Below, piece after piece: positions 22,051-34,878 of a stretch of DNA of 64,000 bases. Position 1 is the stretch's first letter; every line of letters begins with the position of its first letter. The position numbers and the translations under genes are program-made. Location of the stretch: NCBI GenBank assembly GCA_002812745.2, contig NCSJ02000003.1, forward strand, positions 62,001 to 126,000, in the 5' to 3' direction. The notes under the pieces are model-generated. The model was not told where the DNA came from, made no database searches, and was given only the letters and a program-made list of their open reading frames with translations. Origin of the DNA: Scytalidium lignicola. Its lineage: Eukaryota; Ascomycota; Leotiomycetes.

Positions 22051-25000
22051 TGAACATGGGCCCAGTCATGATATTCTACTTGGAGCTGGACTGTCCTGTA
22101 TCGTACTTTTCCGCCCCGTCCAAACCCTGGGGAGGCGCCGAACAAAACAACCAAAAGGTTTCTGGCGGGCGCGTGGGTGTGTGTGGGTGAAACAGGCAGC
22201 CGTCCCGTACCGGAATATCAGGTTGGAAGAAAAAGGGCAGAGCTTTCCAAGGTGGACAAGTGGATTGGCCAAGCTGCGCGCTATAGCGATGCGGAAATAA
22301 TGCTACTGAGGGGTCGAACCCCTCGATGTCCTTCCCAGCGCCGCCGCTCACTGGCCCTGTGAATGGCCACCGCTCAGGGTCATCGACATTCAGCGACAGC
22401 GCCACAGCTGAAACCTGATTGAAAAGGCCTTCACGGATCCTCAAATGGCTCGAATGGTACGCTGCCATGATTGGGCCTTGCTTGCTTTGCGCGTCTGGTG
22501 GATCGCCCGTTGACACATTTTTTTTTTCCTCCTTCGATGATGAGGGGCAAAATTCTGGACGCGATACGAGAAATTCCAGTCCGGATACTCAGATCCTTCT
22601 TAAACCCCCGTTTAAGTACGGACTTCGTACATGAGAAATCTGCACACGAAGAGTCTACCGTTGGAATCTGACCGCTGCAGGTCTCATTTCAAAAAGCAGC
22701 TGTTGATCAAAAGTCCCAAGGTTGAGATATCCCAAGACAGCTCCAACCATGCCCAATGACCGGGCGTCCCTCTTTTTTTCTATCCCATATATCAGCGGCA
22801 GATGCTCCATCTTTTTGGCCGCTAGTCGGCATATCAACCAACAGTTTTTTTGGGTCGGAGGCAGCTTGACCGTAGATACGAAGTGGGCACAAGGAAGGAC
22901 ATGCAAGACGACATAATAAGGTAAGGTAGGATCACGTATCAGCACCATATCCTTTTTTTACGTGCTTTTTTCTTGAAAATGCCATCAGCTTATTCTTCAT
23001 GAATTATGCAACTCGCATTTTCGTCCTTCCGAAGAAGAGAGCAAACTTCACGTACTGAAGTATGGATGACTGTACCGACAGATATACAGTACCCCTACTC
23101 ATAATTACATTTTGGGTACGTACGGGCTTCGTAACCTAGCAACTAGCAGCAAGCAGCAAGCAGCAGCAGCAGGCTGTGCATCGCAGACTGCAGTGCATGG
23201 ACAGGTTGCAGAAGAGTGCAGTGCAGTTGCAGCACCAAAGCGGTCGTGAAGGGAGATCGCTCGATTCCTATTGAGACGGGCAGAGCCGCACTTGCATAGT
23301 GAGATCACTGGGCCACATGACTCACTCGTCCGAGTAAGACATTTCCTTCCTGCAGCTTTGCATGGCGAAGCATGGCTTGCTGGCCAGTGTGGATGGCCGT
23401 CACCCCGAATGCCCAAGAAGCAAGACTGCAGATGCGATGCGATTGCATGGTCGAGGCGTTGCGAGGCCCCAGCGAGGGTTGGATGCTCCGAAGCAAGCGT
23501 AGCAAGCGTCTTAAGCGTCTTTGTGCCCCCCTCCACCACCAGCGGGCAGTGGGTCAGACGGCCATCCAGCATAGGCGGCTGGCCCAGCCAGAATGTGACC
23601 ACCACGACGCACAGAGGACGCACAGAGGCCGCCCAGCTTTCTTCTCGGGGGGTGGGAGTGAAGGGAAGGGAAGGGAGGGGCTGGGCGCTCTCGTTGATCA
23701 CTGGTCACTGGTCACTGGATATGCACAACATCAGGCTGCGCAAGAAAAAGTCCAAAGAGTCCACAAACCCACAAACCCACCCCCCGACGACTCCCAACGC
23801 GGCCCCTCCTGGACTTGGCTACTTTGGGCCCTGCCGAAAAGCCCCCGGCCTGGCAAAAGCAAGTCAATTACGGTGTAGTACTGTACAGCACTGGAATTAT
23901 TTACGGGAGCAGCCCAAGCGGCATGTGGAGTTTCCTTTTCGCTCCCACCACCAACTGACCACACACATCAAATCGTGGCTCTCTCCCGAGCGAGTTGCTG
24001 CCAGAACACACCACGAACTTTCTTGCAACCGCATCTAAACTTTCCACTATACTGTCACACTCAGTCAGCAGGCGAGCTGCAGGCGCGGCGGGAGATCTTC
24101 TCTCGACACCCACAATCCCTTTGACGACCGGAGCATGGCGTCTGTTCGTGCGTCTCCAGGACCAGTGGCAGCGGGCGGTCCAAGCAGCACCCCAACGGAG
24201 CAGATGTACCTTATCTCAACGTACCGTAACTTAGATATATATATATTTTTAATATTTTGGCTATCACTCAACAGTAAGCTTTTCGCGTTTCTGTTGTTGG
24301 CTGTATTATTTCGAAACGGTGCCGCCATACAACGTAACACTGGTCAGCATCTCACATCCATATGGGCCCCGTTACTGGTAGGTAGATGCGAGCCGTGTGT
24401 ACCCATCCGGGAGGAGAAAAAAAGCTGGCCCAGCTTCTCCGAGATGCTGTTCTGAGTTAATTATCCGCATGACCATGAAATTCGATAGTACAGTACTAGG
24501 TTTTAGTCTCTTGGTAACTTTGCCTTGATATCAAGCTATGTTACTTTTCCCGGTATACCACGGTCCGCGTCAAGGAACGCATCGGCGGGAAGCAGCCGAT
24601 AAAAAGTGCTGGTGGCCACCCGTTTCCTCGTGTTGTCCCGATGCCACTAATTTTAAGTTGATGGATCTCTCAAAAAGCAATGGGTGGCGCCAGTGATCAC
24701 GTGAGCAGCCCCCTCGTATAGGAAGTCGAAGGAACGTTCTTGCAATCAAACAAGGACAAGGAAAAGGACAAGGTTGCTGTGAATGGAAAACAGCCTAAAT
24801 GCTGGAGTAACACCGAGATAATACAGGAAATAAATACAGTCGCAATGGAATCGTAGTAATCAACCAGCAGCCGAAACCCAGTGAGTAGAAGTCCATTAGT
24901 CCAGCTAGAATAACCGGAGCACTTATTAAAACGTCAACTAAGACACATGATTCACATTGTCTGCAGTGTCAAGACTCTAAACTTATGCTCTAGAACTTAT

Positions 25001-25244
25001 ACGCATTAAATGATAGGAAAATGTGGTGTAGCGTGTACTGAAGCTAGGAGCTTGTAGTTGTGTCGTGCGTGTGTGTGGTGCTCTGCTCGGCTGCCGCAGC
25101 CAGCCAACCAACCCCACAGCGATTAGCTCTTTCCCAGGAACCGTTATCGAAACCTAAAATCTAAATTTTGTAAATTATGCCAACCACACCACGCCTAGCT
25201 ATGCTCCAGTAGCAAAAAAAAAACCNTAACTCCCCTCCACCATC

Positions 25245-28200
25245 ATGACGAGCCTCAAACGATCTCTCACCTCGGACCCATACTCTTCCAGTATATCCAG
25301 CAAGGTCTATGTCCGATCCACGAAAAGTGGCAAGGCCCAGAAGATAGTCCGTGAGCTGTATTTGCGACAAGACATCCCCTGCTCTTCCAGACTCTGCACA
25401 GTCTGTTTGGCCGATGCTCCTCGAGATGCTAGTGGACATGGTGAGTTACAAACATATACCCCTCTTGCTCTCTCTACACTATAGAAGCAAGCACACCAGG
25501 AAAGGGAGGCTTGCGCGAATCCATTTTGTTCAATTGCTAAATATTAAACCTAAGTGATGCCATTCGTCCTGTCAGAAAATCCCGCCGGCACCAAGACCTT
25601 CCCTCAAGGCCACTACATTGTCCCTGATACGAACGCCTTACTCAACGCCCTCGACCTCTTTGAGCAATCATCCGCCTTTTACGATGTCATCATCCTACAG
25701 ACCGTGCTGGAAGAGCTCCGAAATCGATCCTTACCGCTTTATAACAGACTCATTGGACTCACAAAGAGCGAAGACAAGAGATTCTACGTCTTCTTTAATG
25801 ATTTCCGACTCGAGACATATGTGGTTCGAGGCGTTGGCGAGAGCATCAATGATCGGAATGATAGGGCCGTCCGACGTGCGGTCAAATGGTACTCCGAACA
25901 TCTCGCACAGGCTGCGAAGACTGCGAAACGGTCGTCGAAGAACACGCCCGCCGTGATCATGCTTAGTGATGACAAGGAAAATCTTCGAAAGGCAAAAGAA
26001 GATGGAATTGAGGCGTCTTCTTTGCAAGGATATGTTGCGGGACTCGAAAATGCGGATCATTTGCTGGACATGCTAAGTGTGGCAAAGGAAGGGAGAGAGA
26101 TGCGCGATGCTAGAGCTACGGAGAATATATACCCGGAGTATTTTTCGATGTCGAAGATGATTACCGGTGTCAAGAATGGTACGCTCCACCAGGGGATTTT
26201 CAACGTCTCGCCGTATAATTTCCTCGAAGGATCGGTGCGCGTTCCTGCGTTTGAAAAGCCCCTTCTGGTTCTTGGACGGGAGAATATCAATCGATCCGTC
26301 CAAGATGATGTCGTGGTCATCGAGATTCTCCCCAAAGATCAGTGGAAAGAACCCTCCACCAAGATCATAGAGGAAGAGACCATGAATAAGGATGAGAATG
26401 CTGACGCTGAAGAGGGAGAGGCTATTGTTAATGAACGTGAACGGCGAGCTTTACAGGAAGAAGTCAAAAAGGTACACCGGGCTGGTACAGAAGGTCGAGC
26501 GCAACCAACGGCCAAAGTAGTAGGCGTTGTTAAACGGAACTGGCGACAATATGTTGGTCATATTGATGAATCCAATGTCAGCCAATCGGTGAAGCAAAGC
26601 CGGAAGCAGCAGTCTGTCTTTCTCATACCTATGGACAAACGAATACCTAAGATCCGTCTTCGGACGAGACAAGCTGGCGAGATCGTTGGGAAGCGGATCC
26701 TGGTCGTAATTGATTCTTGGGATAGAGACTCCAGACATCCCGTCGGCCATTTTGTCAGGTCTCTTGGAGAGATGGAGACTAAGGGCGCAGAGACTGAAGC
26801 GCTCTTGCTCGAGTACGATGTTCAGTATCGACCCTTTCCTAAGACAGTTTTGGACTGTCTACCTAAAGAAGGCCACGACTGGGTGGTACCTACTAGCATG
26901 GACGACCCAGGCTGGACCGGTCGTCGAGACTTACGAGACCTCCAAGTATGCAGTATCGACCCTCCTGGATGCCAAGATATTGACGACGCTTTGCATGCAA
27001 GACCATTGCCAAATGGCAACTATGAAGTTGGTGTGCACATTGCTGATGTCTCTCACTTCGTCAAACCTAATAACGCAATGGATACTGAGGCGAGCATACG
27101 AGGCACGACGGTCTATCTTGTAGACAAGCGTATTGATATGTTACCGATGCTTCTCGGCACCGATCTTTGCTCACTGAAACCCTATGTTGAGCGGTATGCC
27201 TTCTCGGTCTTGTGGGAAATCACACCAGATGCAGACATAGTTAATTCCACCTTTACAAAGTCGGTCATCAAGTCGAAGGAGGCGTTTAGTTATGAAAAGG
27301 CCCAAATCCGAGTCGATGATGCTTCGCAACAAGATGAACTAACTCTTGGCATGCGGACGTTGCTTATGCTTTCTAAAAAACTTAATAAAAAACGTATGGA
27401 TGCTGGTGCATTGAGTTTGTCGTCCCCAGAAGTCAGAGTAGAGACTGAGTCTGAGACGTCTGATCCAATTGATATCAAGACAAAGAAACACCTCGATACT
27501 ATGTCTCTTGTGGAGGAGTTCATGTTGCTTGCTAACACAAGCGTGGCTGCTAAAATCTACGAGGCATTCCCCCAGACGGCGATACTTCGTCGTCACGGCG
27601 CACCTCCAAAGACTAACTTTGAGGAACTAGCCAACCAGCTCAAGGTCAAACGAGGTCTTGAGTTACGTGTAGATTCCTCGAAAGCATTAGCAGACTCTCT
27701 AGATACCTGCGTGGATCCCAACGAGCCATTCTTCAACACTCTCGTCCGCATCATGGCGACTCGTTGCATGATGTCTGCCGAGTACTTCTGCTCGGGCACG
27801 CAAGCCTATCCAGAATTCAGACATTACGGTCTGGCATCAGAGATCTACACGCATTTTACGTCTCCAATTCGGCGATATGCCGATCTCGTAGCCCACAGAC
27901 AGCTCGCAGCAGCCATTGACTACGAACAGCTCGACGCCAGCGTTCGCAGCAAGGGGAGACTGGAGTCCGTATGCAAGAACATCAACGTCCGCCACCGAAA
28001 CGCTCAGCAAGCTGGAAGAGCAAGCATAGAGTACTACGTCGGCCAAGCGCTGAAGGGCCGGATCGTCGAGGAGGAAGGCTTCGTGATGAAGATCTTCTCC
28101 AACGGATTCGTGGTTTTCGTGCCGAGGTTTGGGATTGAGAGTCTGGTTCGACTGCGGGATCTGGCTGATGTCGAGCCCGATTCGACGTTTGATGCGGAGA

Positions 28201-28343
28201 ATTACGTGCTGACGACGACGGGGAGTAGGGAGGTTAGGGTTGAGTTGTTTCAGAAGGTTGTGGTGAGGATTAGTGATTTTAGGGAGGATGGGACGGGGAA
28301 GAGGAAGGTTCGGTTTGAGCTTGTGAGGAGTGTTGAGGGGTAG
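25245..28343 (+). CDS. DIS3: Exosome catalytic subunit Rrp44/Dis3 (PIN endonuclease + RNB exonuclease)
   Basis: Exons 25245-25440 and 25555-28343 (994 aa; yeast Rrp44 is about 1,000). Exon 1 carries the CR3 region with clustered cysteines (DIPCSSRLCTVC), which helps dock on the exosome core. The PIN endonuclease domain begins with VPDTNALLNALDLF (Asp90). Two cold-shock-like segments lead to the RNB domain, with catalytic IDPPGCQDIDDALHA (Asp540, Asp542, Asp543), EFMLLANTSVA and YTHFTSPIRRYADLVAHRQL. A C-terminal S1 fold (LKGRIVEEEGFVMKIFSNGFVVFVPRFGIESLVRL) closes the protein. It degrades RNA 3'-to-5' and cuts internally as part of the nuclear and cytoplasmic exosome. It is convergent with NUG1 (338 bp between stops). 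All key residues are present and the second exon is uninterrupted. Confidence 0.97.
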
Positions 28344-28681
28344 GGTTGATAGATAGATGGATATACATGGATGAAATTAAATTAATGTCATGAGTAAATA
28401 GGGCATGTTTTATAACTAGGATGATTGTGATATGTTTCTAAATCTGCCCCAGGGTCACAGTTTATTATCAAAATATCTTTCCTCCTAGCCAAGTAACAAA
28501 CTTAGAACAGAAATAAATCCAACAGCATTAGCCTAGATCACAAGGTTCCTTTAAAATGATTGATTGTTGATATAATAGCTATCTTTTCTACCATCACAAA
28601 TTNAAAAAATTTCCGTAAAAACGCCATCCATGGTAGTAGTTTCGTTAAAAAACCCCCCGAAATCCTTAAACNTTTTTTATT
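28344..28681. other. Convergent 3' spacer between DIS3 and NUG1 genes
   Basis: 338 bp, AT-rich, with two ambiguous bases (28603, 28672) beside homopolymers. Holds both 3' UTRs and nothing else recognisable. Confidence 0.5.
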
Positions 28682-30366
28682 TTATTCCTGCATAGTCACC
28701 TCAGCAGTATCATCCTTACCATCACCCCAAAGGCCCTCAATCTTAAACTCAGCAGCCCATTCCGTAACAATCTCCTTCTGATCCCCCACAACAACAGCAC
28801 CATTTTGTCCTCCTTTCCCAGCTGCATCTGCTGATGGTGCAATGGCGAGAGTTGGAGCATCCATCCAGCCTTGAATCCGTCCATCTCTCCAATCCATGAT
28901 CACAGTCGTAGCAGCACTGGGAATATTAGGAATACCACCTCTGCCCAATCGCCCTCTCTTCCTCGCGACCTGGACGAGGAAATCGGTCGTTGCGTCGCCG
29001 TTAGCAACCATCAATGGCGGGAGATCATACACAGCCAGGAGTTTATTCATCATCTCCTCGGAAGTGGAAAGTCTCTTCAAGAGCAAGGAAACAGCCGGGA
29101 TTGGGTCTTCAATCTGCTTTGGCGGTATGGCGTTCAGAAGGATTAGTCTGGCCTGTTCTTCTATCTTGGACTGCTTGGAGCCGGAGCCGGTGCTGGGGAA
29201 GACAATACCTGGGGAATCGAGGAGCTTCAGTTTGCTATCGATCTTGACTTCGCGGAGACTGGTTGTCACGCCGGCTTCTGCTCCTACGGGACATGCTGCA
29301 CCTGCACCGCCGAGTCGGGAAGTTAGAGCGTTGATGACGGATGATTTCCCTACGTTTGGATAGCCAATGACTCCGACGGAGATGGCGCGCTTGAGTTGCT
29401 TTGAAGCTGCGTACGACTTCAATGCCTTGAACAGTGTGGCTGAGGTGCTTTGCACAGTCAATTGTTTGTGATTGAAAGTATGGGCGTTTGGTGCAGCGCC
29501 AGATGCTCGGAGTGGAAGGGTTGGGAAGTAGCGTCGGAGATGGACAAGCCAAGCATTGAGTACCGGGGGAGGAATAAGATCGATCTTGTTCAGGATCAGA
29601 ATCAATCGCTTTCCACCACTTGCTGCGGCCATAACCATACGTTCCACCTCTTTGGATCGCGTTCCTTCGGGGTCTCGTGCGTCGAGGACGTACAGAACGA
29701 CATCTGCCTGATCAACGACTTGCTTGAAGACTTTGTCAAATGCTTTTCGAGAGCCTTCCTTGCGTGAAGAGACTTCTACTCCACCTTCTCCATCCTCCAA
29801 ATCATTGCCTGAATCATTATCCTCGTCCTCGTCCATCTCGTCTCCGCTCTCGAATTCGCCTTCATATTCCGCCGCAGCTGCTTTGGCGCTGGCGAGTAAC
29901 GCCGCCATAGGATTCTCTTCCTCATCGAAGTCCTCCTCCATCAAATCCTGATTATCCTCTTCAATTTCATCTTCATCTACCCCTTCCATTTGAGCTTCCA
30001 CTTCTCTCTCCACCTGCTCTCCCGTTTTAGCAGCTTTCACTTCAGCTTTTCTTTTAGCAACTTCTTCAGCTTTGCGCCGTCGTCCCTCTTCAATCTCCGC
30101 CAGGATCCTGTCTTTGTACGGGAACAAGTTTGGGATTCCGGGGTCTTTCTTCAATCGAGATCGCCATTCTGGGTTCTGCTTTGCTTGTTTACGGGCTTTC
30201 CTCTGTTTTGCTGCGGAGGCTTTTTGGATGCTGTGACGCAGGCGCACTGGTACGCGTTTGCTCTTTGGCTCTGAAGATTTCAAAAATCCCAATTAGTTTT
30301 TAAAAGTATAGAGAAAGTAAACTCATTTGTGGGATAGAACTTACTGCCTGGTTTGTTACCTGCCAT
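28682..30366 (-). CDS. NUG1: Nug1/Grn1 (nucleostemin-family) ribosome assembly GTPase
   Basis: Exon 1 is only 22 nt (30366-30345, encoding MAGNKPG plus one base) and exon 2 is 30270-28682 (536 aa). The N-terminal Grn1 region is highly basic (KPKSKRVPVRLRHSIQKAS...) and ends in KKDPGIPNLFPYK. Acidic runs fill about 104-172. The GTPase domain is circularly permuted: G4 NKID (235-238) precedes G1 GYPNVGKS (310-317), then G2 Thr near 343 and G3 DSPG (359-362). This order defines the YlqF/nucleostemin class. The yeast protein acts on pre-60S particles in the nucleolus/nucleus and their export. Missing the tiny first exon would give a false start inside the intron. It is divergent from the HAD hydrolase gene (686 bp). 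Confidence 0.95.
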
Positions 30367-31052
30367 TGCGATCTGTTTTGTGCCGTGCAAAGTTCGGCGT
30401 TGTCTTGAACTTTCCTATTAAGATTTCCGATTTCCTTATCACCAGAAAATTATCTTTAGTGTATCGATCGGGACTAGAGATTATTACGGCGGACGATAGA
30501 TGTGGCGTGGTCTATTACGAGTCGCCTACTGCGCACATCCCCACAACTACGTAAAAATCACATTGTGCTATATTTTTGACTGCTATATGTTGTTTATTCA
30601 CTAGTAGGCGATGAAGTAAGATATGAACTCACTTTGTAAAGGATTTTGGTTGGGATCTCCTTTGATATTTATGCAGGATTCGGTCGGTTTGAGATCTGAT
30701 TTCGTGAACTTTATTTTAAAGCTAAAGATAACATTGGGCCGCGCTATTTATATCTCATAGTTATTGTCAGGTTTGTTGTAGATTAATTACAGTTCACTAC
30801 AGAGGAATAACGAATCCTTTCTACAGGGTCTTGGAGTAACTCCTGATATACCTCGGGAAACCTTCCTTTGGTACTTAAAGGAGCCACTAGTTACGGCTCC
30901 ATAGGCGGTTGACCTTCCCCGCCTGCCCAAGTAATTCTTCCGGTGGCGGTACAAGAGAATTAACACCTAGACACTCATATATATAACTATATTTCTTCTT
31001 CAGCAACCCAAGAAAATAACCAGGATCATCTTCTCTTATTCTGTATTCGAAG
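30367..31052. promoter_or_regulatory. Shared upstream region of NUG1 and HAD hydrolase genes
   Basis: 686 bp between divergent start codons. A TATATATAACTATATTTC stretch about 70-75 bp before the HAD start codon is a TATA-like candidate. No known operators recognised. Confidence 0.45.
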
Positions 31053-31971
31053 ATGGGTTCAGCTCCACCAACATTCTCCGCTCCCCCGCAAAGGGTGAAG
31101 TTTCACGGACTGTTGTTTGACATGGATGGCACAATTATTGACTCAACCGCAGCAGTAGAAAAGCATTGGCACACGTGAGGACTGATCCTTCCCACCACTA
31201 GTTAGCTGGCAAAATATATGAGACGTCTATATCTAACAAGCTAATCCCAGTATTGGTAAAGAATTGGGGGTAAGCCCAGAAGTGATACTGCAGACGTCAC
31301 ATGGGAGGCGCAGTATTGATATATTGAAAATAATTTGTCCAGAAAAGGCAAACTGGGAATGTAAGTGCTTCTCGCTCCCTTTCTGCTCTATATTTGAAAA
31401 ATCTTCCCCCCTAGTTCTTGAGTTTTAATTGCATTTGGAGAGTGTATGAAATTTTGTAAAATCAGAGCTAAGATATAAATCAGATATCTGCCACATGGAG
31501 GCAATGCTACCAAAGCTTTACGGAAATGATGCTACGGAGATTCCTGGTGCAAAAAATCTATTATCGGCAGTCATAGAAGCTAAGACTCCCTGGGCAATCG
31601 TCACATCAGGCACGAGCCCTTTGGTAAGGGGGTGGATTGATATCCTCAAGCTTCCTCTGCCGGAACATCTCGTCTCAGCAGAGGATGTGGAAGTCGGGAA
31701 GCCTGACCCATCTTGCTACGTAAAAGGGAAAGAGAAGCTCGGCCTAAAATCCGACTCTGAAGTGCTTGTTCTGGAAGATAGCCCTGCCGGGATCGAAGCA
31801 GGAAAAGCGGCCGGTTGTAAAGTCCTGGGTGTAGTTACCTCGCATACGATTGAACAGGTTTTAGCTGCTAAGCCTGACTGGATCGTGAAGGACCTTGAGA
31901 GTGTGAGGGTCGTTGGAACCTCGGAAAATGGAGTGGAACTAGAATTCCTAAACGCTGTGCAAACGAATTGA
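31053..31971 (+). CDS. HAD-superfamily phosphatase (GPP/DOG-like, glycerol-3-phosphate or sugar-phosphate)
   Basis: Exons 31053-31174, 31251-31360 and 31484-31971 (239 aa), all joins in frame. HAD motif I is FDMDGTIIDS (Asp23 nucleophile, Asp25 acid/base). Motif II is in IVTSGTSPLV, Lys of motif III in VGKPDPSCYV, and motif IV is VLVLEDSPAGIEAGKAAGCKVLGV. The cap domain is of the small helical C1 type between motifs I and II. Length and motif spacing fit the subfamily of yeast Gpp1/Gpp2 glycerol-1-phosphatase and Dog1/Dog2 2-deoxyglucose-6-phosphatase. Substrate cannot be fixed from sequence alone; glycerol formation or sugar-phosphate detoxification are the likely roles, in the cytosol. A non-coding 10.5 kb block follows. 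Confidence 0.9.
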
Positions 31972-34852
31972 TGGACCCTTGTTCCCAGGGGTTCAGGTTT
32001 CATTTGATATTATACATGGGAGTTCTCGGACAGCGAAACGTTTAGATTTGGATAGGTATTGGATGATACAGTGAAATATTGAGAGGTTGGGATTCATAAG
32101 TAACTATACACAACAGGGAAGATTGTTGTGAGGTAGCATCAATAAAGGTATAGCATGAGAGACTAAATTAATCCTTGCATATTATCTGTCAAGTTATTTC
32201 TTTTGACCCACATACGGCCTCGGTTCTATCTTCATTTCTCGTAAAACATCTACTTGTGCTTGTAGCCCTTCATGGAGTATCCGACTAAGATTGAGTATTC
32301 CCACATAATACTCACACATTGTTAAAATACTCAGTAATACAAATGAAGTGCCCATCTTATTTGAACATAACAAAGGATATTTCACCAGGCTTATCTCTTA
32401 TGGAGTACACATATAATTCTCGGGAAAGATGGCCGATCGGAGGAATCCAGCCGCGGCCATCCAGGCTAGTGCCTTTATTTTGATAACTATAAGCTTCTCA
32501 GGCCAAAGTTATATACAAGGATGTTGCCCACTTGAAATGCTTCGTTCTCCTAAAACGAAGATAATTGTAAGGCAACGACGCTAAAAGTGGTTCAAAATGG
32601 CTTATGGGGCCCGATGGGATAGGCACTCCATACTGTACAAGTAAAAGGGAGAAGATTAAAATAAAAGAACACGTAGTACTGTAGTAATTTGGCAAACAGC
32701 ACGAAAGTGAGGAGCTGCTTTTGTACTCCAATAACGGGATGAACGTGTGTTCATGGTATGCATGTAACCTTGACAACGCATATAATTCCTTGCGTCACTA
32801 GACAGAGTCTTGAAAATATATTGAGTACGTAAAGCAACCGGATATAATCATCTTTAATCTCGGTTTGGCCATGATTCTGAAGACCAAGCAATTACCACTC
32901 GAGTCTGCCCTTATAAATGAAAACGGGTATCGAAATATAGACACCGACTTTTAGTCTGTCTCGGGAATATCTTTAATACAGTAGACTCGATACTGTATTA
33001 AACATCAACCCCTTTGCTTCTCCCATCTCTCCTCCCCATTAACTAAAAATCATCAAAAAATCAAATTAACACACCAATATGAACGGCAGGTCTGCTGTCT
33101 GCAAGACCAACGTCACACCGTTTTCACCCAACAACGTGACAACGTCAATTGGAGCTTGCAGTGGGCCTCTGCAAGCCAAGTCACGGGCGGACACTAATCA
33201 GCGGCCACTGGCGTCACTAATAATGCAAGAGAAATAGGGGCTTCAAGTCTTCATGTCCCTGAGAAAACTCTGCAAACTTCTCCTCTTCCCAGCCATGCCA
33301 CGCGAGGCAATCTCCAATCTCCACCTTCGCAGAGGTTTTGAAATAACGGTAGTACATGAACCTCATAAATNAAAAAAAACAGGACTTGTCATACCCCAAG
33401 GACGCGTGGATTCACGCCGATGACGTACAGTACATTTTCTCCCATAAGTGTGCGATTTAAACTAAACAAAAACGTCCCTTCCCAACCCACCGGTGTCTCG
33501 GAATTCGGGCTCACAGTCGCCTGTAATCAAGGCGTCTGTGAAACTGAATCACAGCGCAAGCCAAGTCCCACGTCGTACTCTTGTTGTCGTAGCCGAGCCA
33601 AAAAAGCAACCAAACAACAAGTTGTACCGTACGAAGGTATATGTACAGTACAGTACAAATGTAACTCAGTACGGTATCCTCCGTAAACATACGGTTAATA
33701 CAAAGTTTGATCTACAAAGCCACCTTCGTTTGGTATGCCCTAAAACGATGTGGCACCTGGCACACCCCCCCTCCACCCCCTTCCCTTCGGCAACCCGACG
33801 ATCGACACGCTGATCACCGTGATCGACTGCAAGGTAATCCCAATCCCAATCGTTTCCCGTACTCTGGAACCACCAAGCATCATTGCCGTAGAATTTTGGG
33901 TGCTGATCAAAAGCAAAAAATAATAATAATTAAAACTCNAAAAAAAAGACGGAAGATGCCCCCTTAAGAGACGGGACGGGAGGAGAGAAAATCGGGGGGA
34001 TCGGGAAAGCATGAGCCACTTACGTCTATAGCTGCTATTTGTTATTATAAGGGGGGATGAAATAATTGAGTGAATGTCCCCATTGCCAAGAACTACCAAG
34101 AGCCAAATTTGATTCATGCATACCGGTACAGTACATATTCACGTCACGTCACGTCTTATTTTCTCTTGGAAGAGAAGTGTCATTCGTTTTACACAAAGAC
34201 ATTGAGAACCATTAACTTTCAACTAAAATAATATATTTTTTATAGAGAAGGGGAAAAGGGGTAAATAATAATCAAAAAAATACACATACAGTGGATGCAA
34301 GTTAATAAGAGATATGCAGGGTGTTAACAGAGATATAGTACCAGTATCCCACTATTCTACATCATTTTAGCAATTTCCCGTAGATTTTTTTGGGGAGGCG
34401 CCGCCTAGTTGTGGCAGATTNAAAAAAAGTAAAATAACGGCCTGCCCCAAGTAGTCATTGTAAAACAAGTCAAATCATCACACTGCAAATACGGGACTGT
34501 GAACTGCCCCTAAAGAAAAACAATTTCCATATAAAACGTGCAAAAAACAGAGAGATGGGCTCATTTTTCTCAGGCCGTTCTTTTGTTTGGGAGAAGGAAG
34601 CGTGTTTGAGTTGGCGTTGAAATAACATGGATAGCTTACTTCGGTACCTTGCATAAAATAGTGAAAAGGTCCAAAAAAAACCTCCAAAATCAAAATCGCA
34701 CGTGATGCTAAATAACTAAATGTCAAAATGTGCATAGAAATTTTATGCAAAAGAAATACACAAATAATTTCCCGCTCGTGACNTTTTTTTTTCCTATCAG
34801 CTCTTAATTATTCAAGCATTTGTAATAATTGTAATTCGTTAGATTACGAGGG

Positions 34853-34878
34853 CAGAGAGAGAGAAAGAGAGAGAGAGG
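34853..34878. repeat. (GA)n microsatellite
   Basis: GAGAGAGAGAGAAAGAGAGA-type run within the AT-rich part of the long non-coding block. Confidence 0.8.

Larger units (their letters stand above)
19818..25244. promoter_or_regulatory. 5.4 kb non-coding block between divergent RSC7 and RRP44 genes
   Basis: No frame here shows a protein family I know. The longest ATG frames overlap on opposite strands around 23.1-24.0 kb, which is what GC-rich random sequence gives. Content seen: purine repeat tract 20453-20583, (GAC)n at 21580-21608, a hexamer array at 22029-22050, GA-type runs near 23640-23680, a G-run beside an ambiguous base (20337), and scattered TACTGTAC-like palindromes (e.g. 23881, 24486). 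It probably holds both promoters, long leaders and possibly untranslated transcripts. Confidence 0.5.

Noticed and set aside
22245..22335. Possible tRNA: GGTTCGACC B-box-like core and a GAGGGG/CCCCTC stem
   Set aside because: The arm is a plain palindrome, acceptor-stem halves do not pair over 7 bp on either strand, and no proper A box or anticodon arm at the right spacing was found.
23105..24038. Overlapping open frames of 255, 198 and 168 codons on both strands
   Set aside because: Mutually overlapping in GC-rich sequence, with no recognisable family or plausible splice structure.
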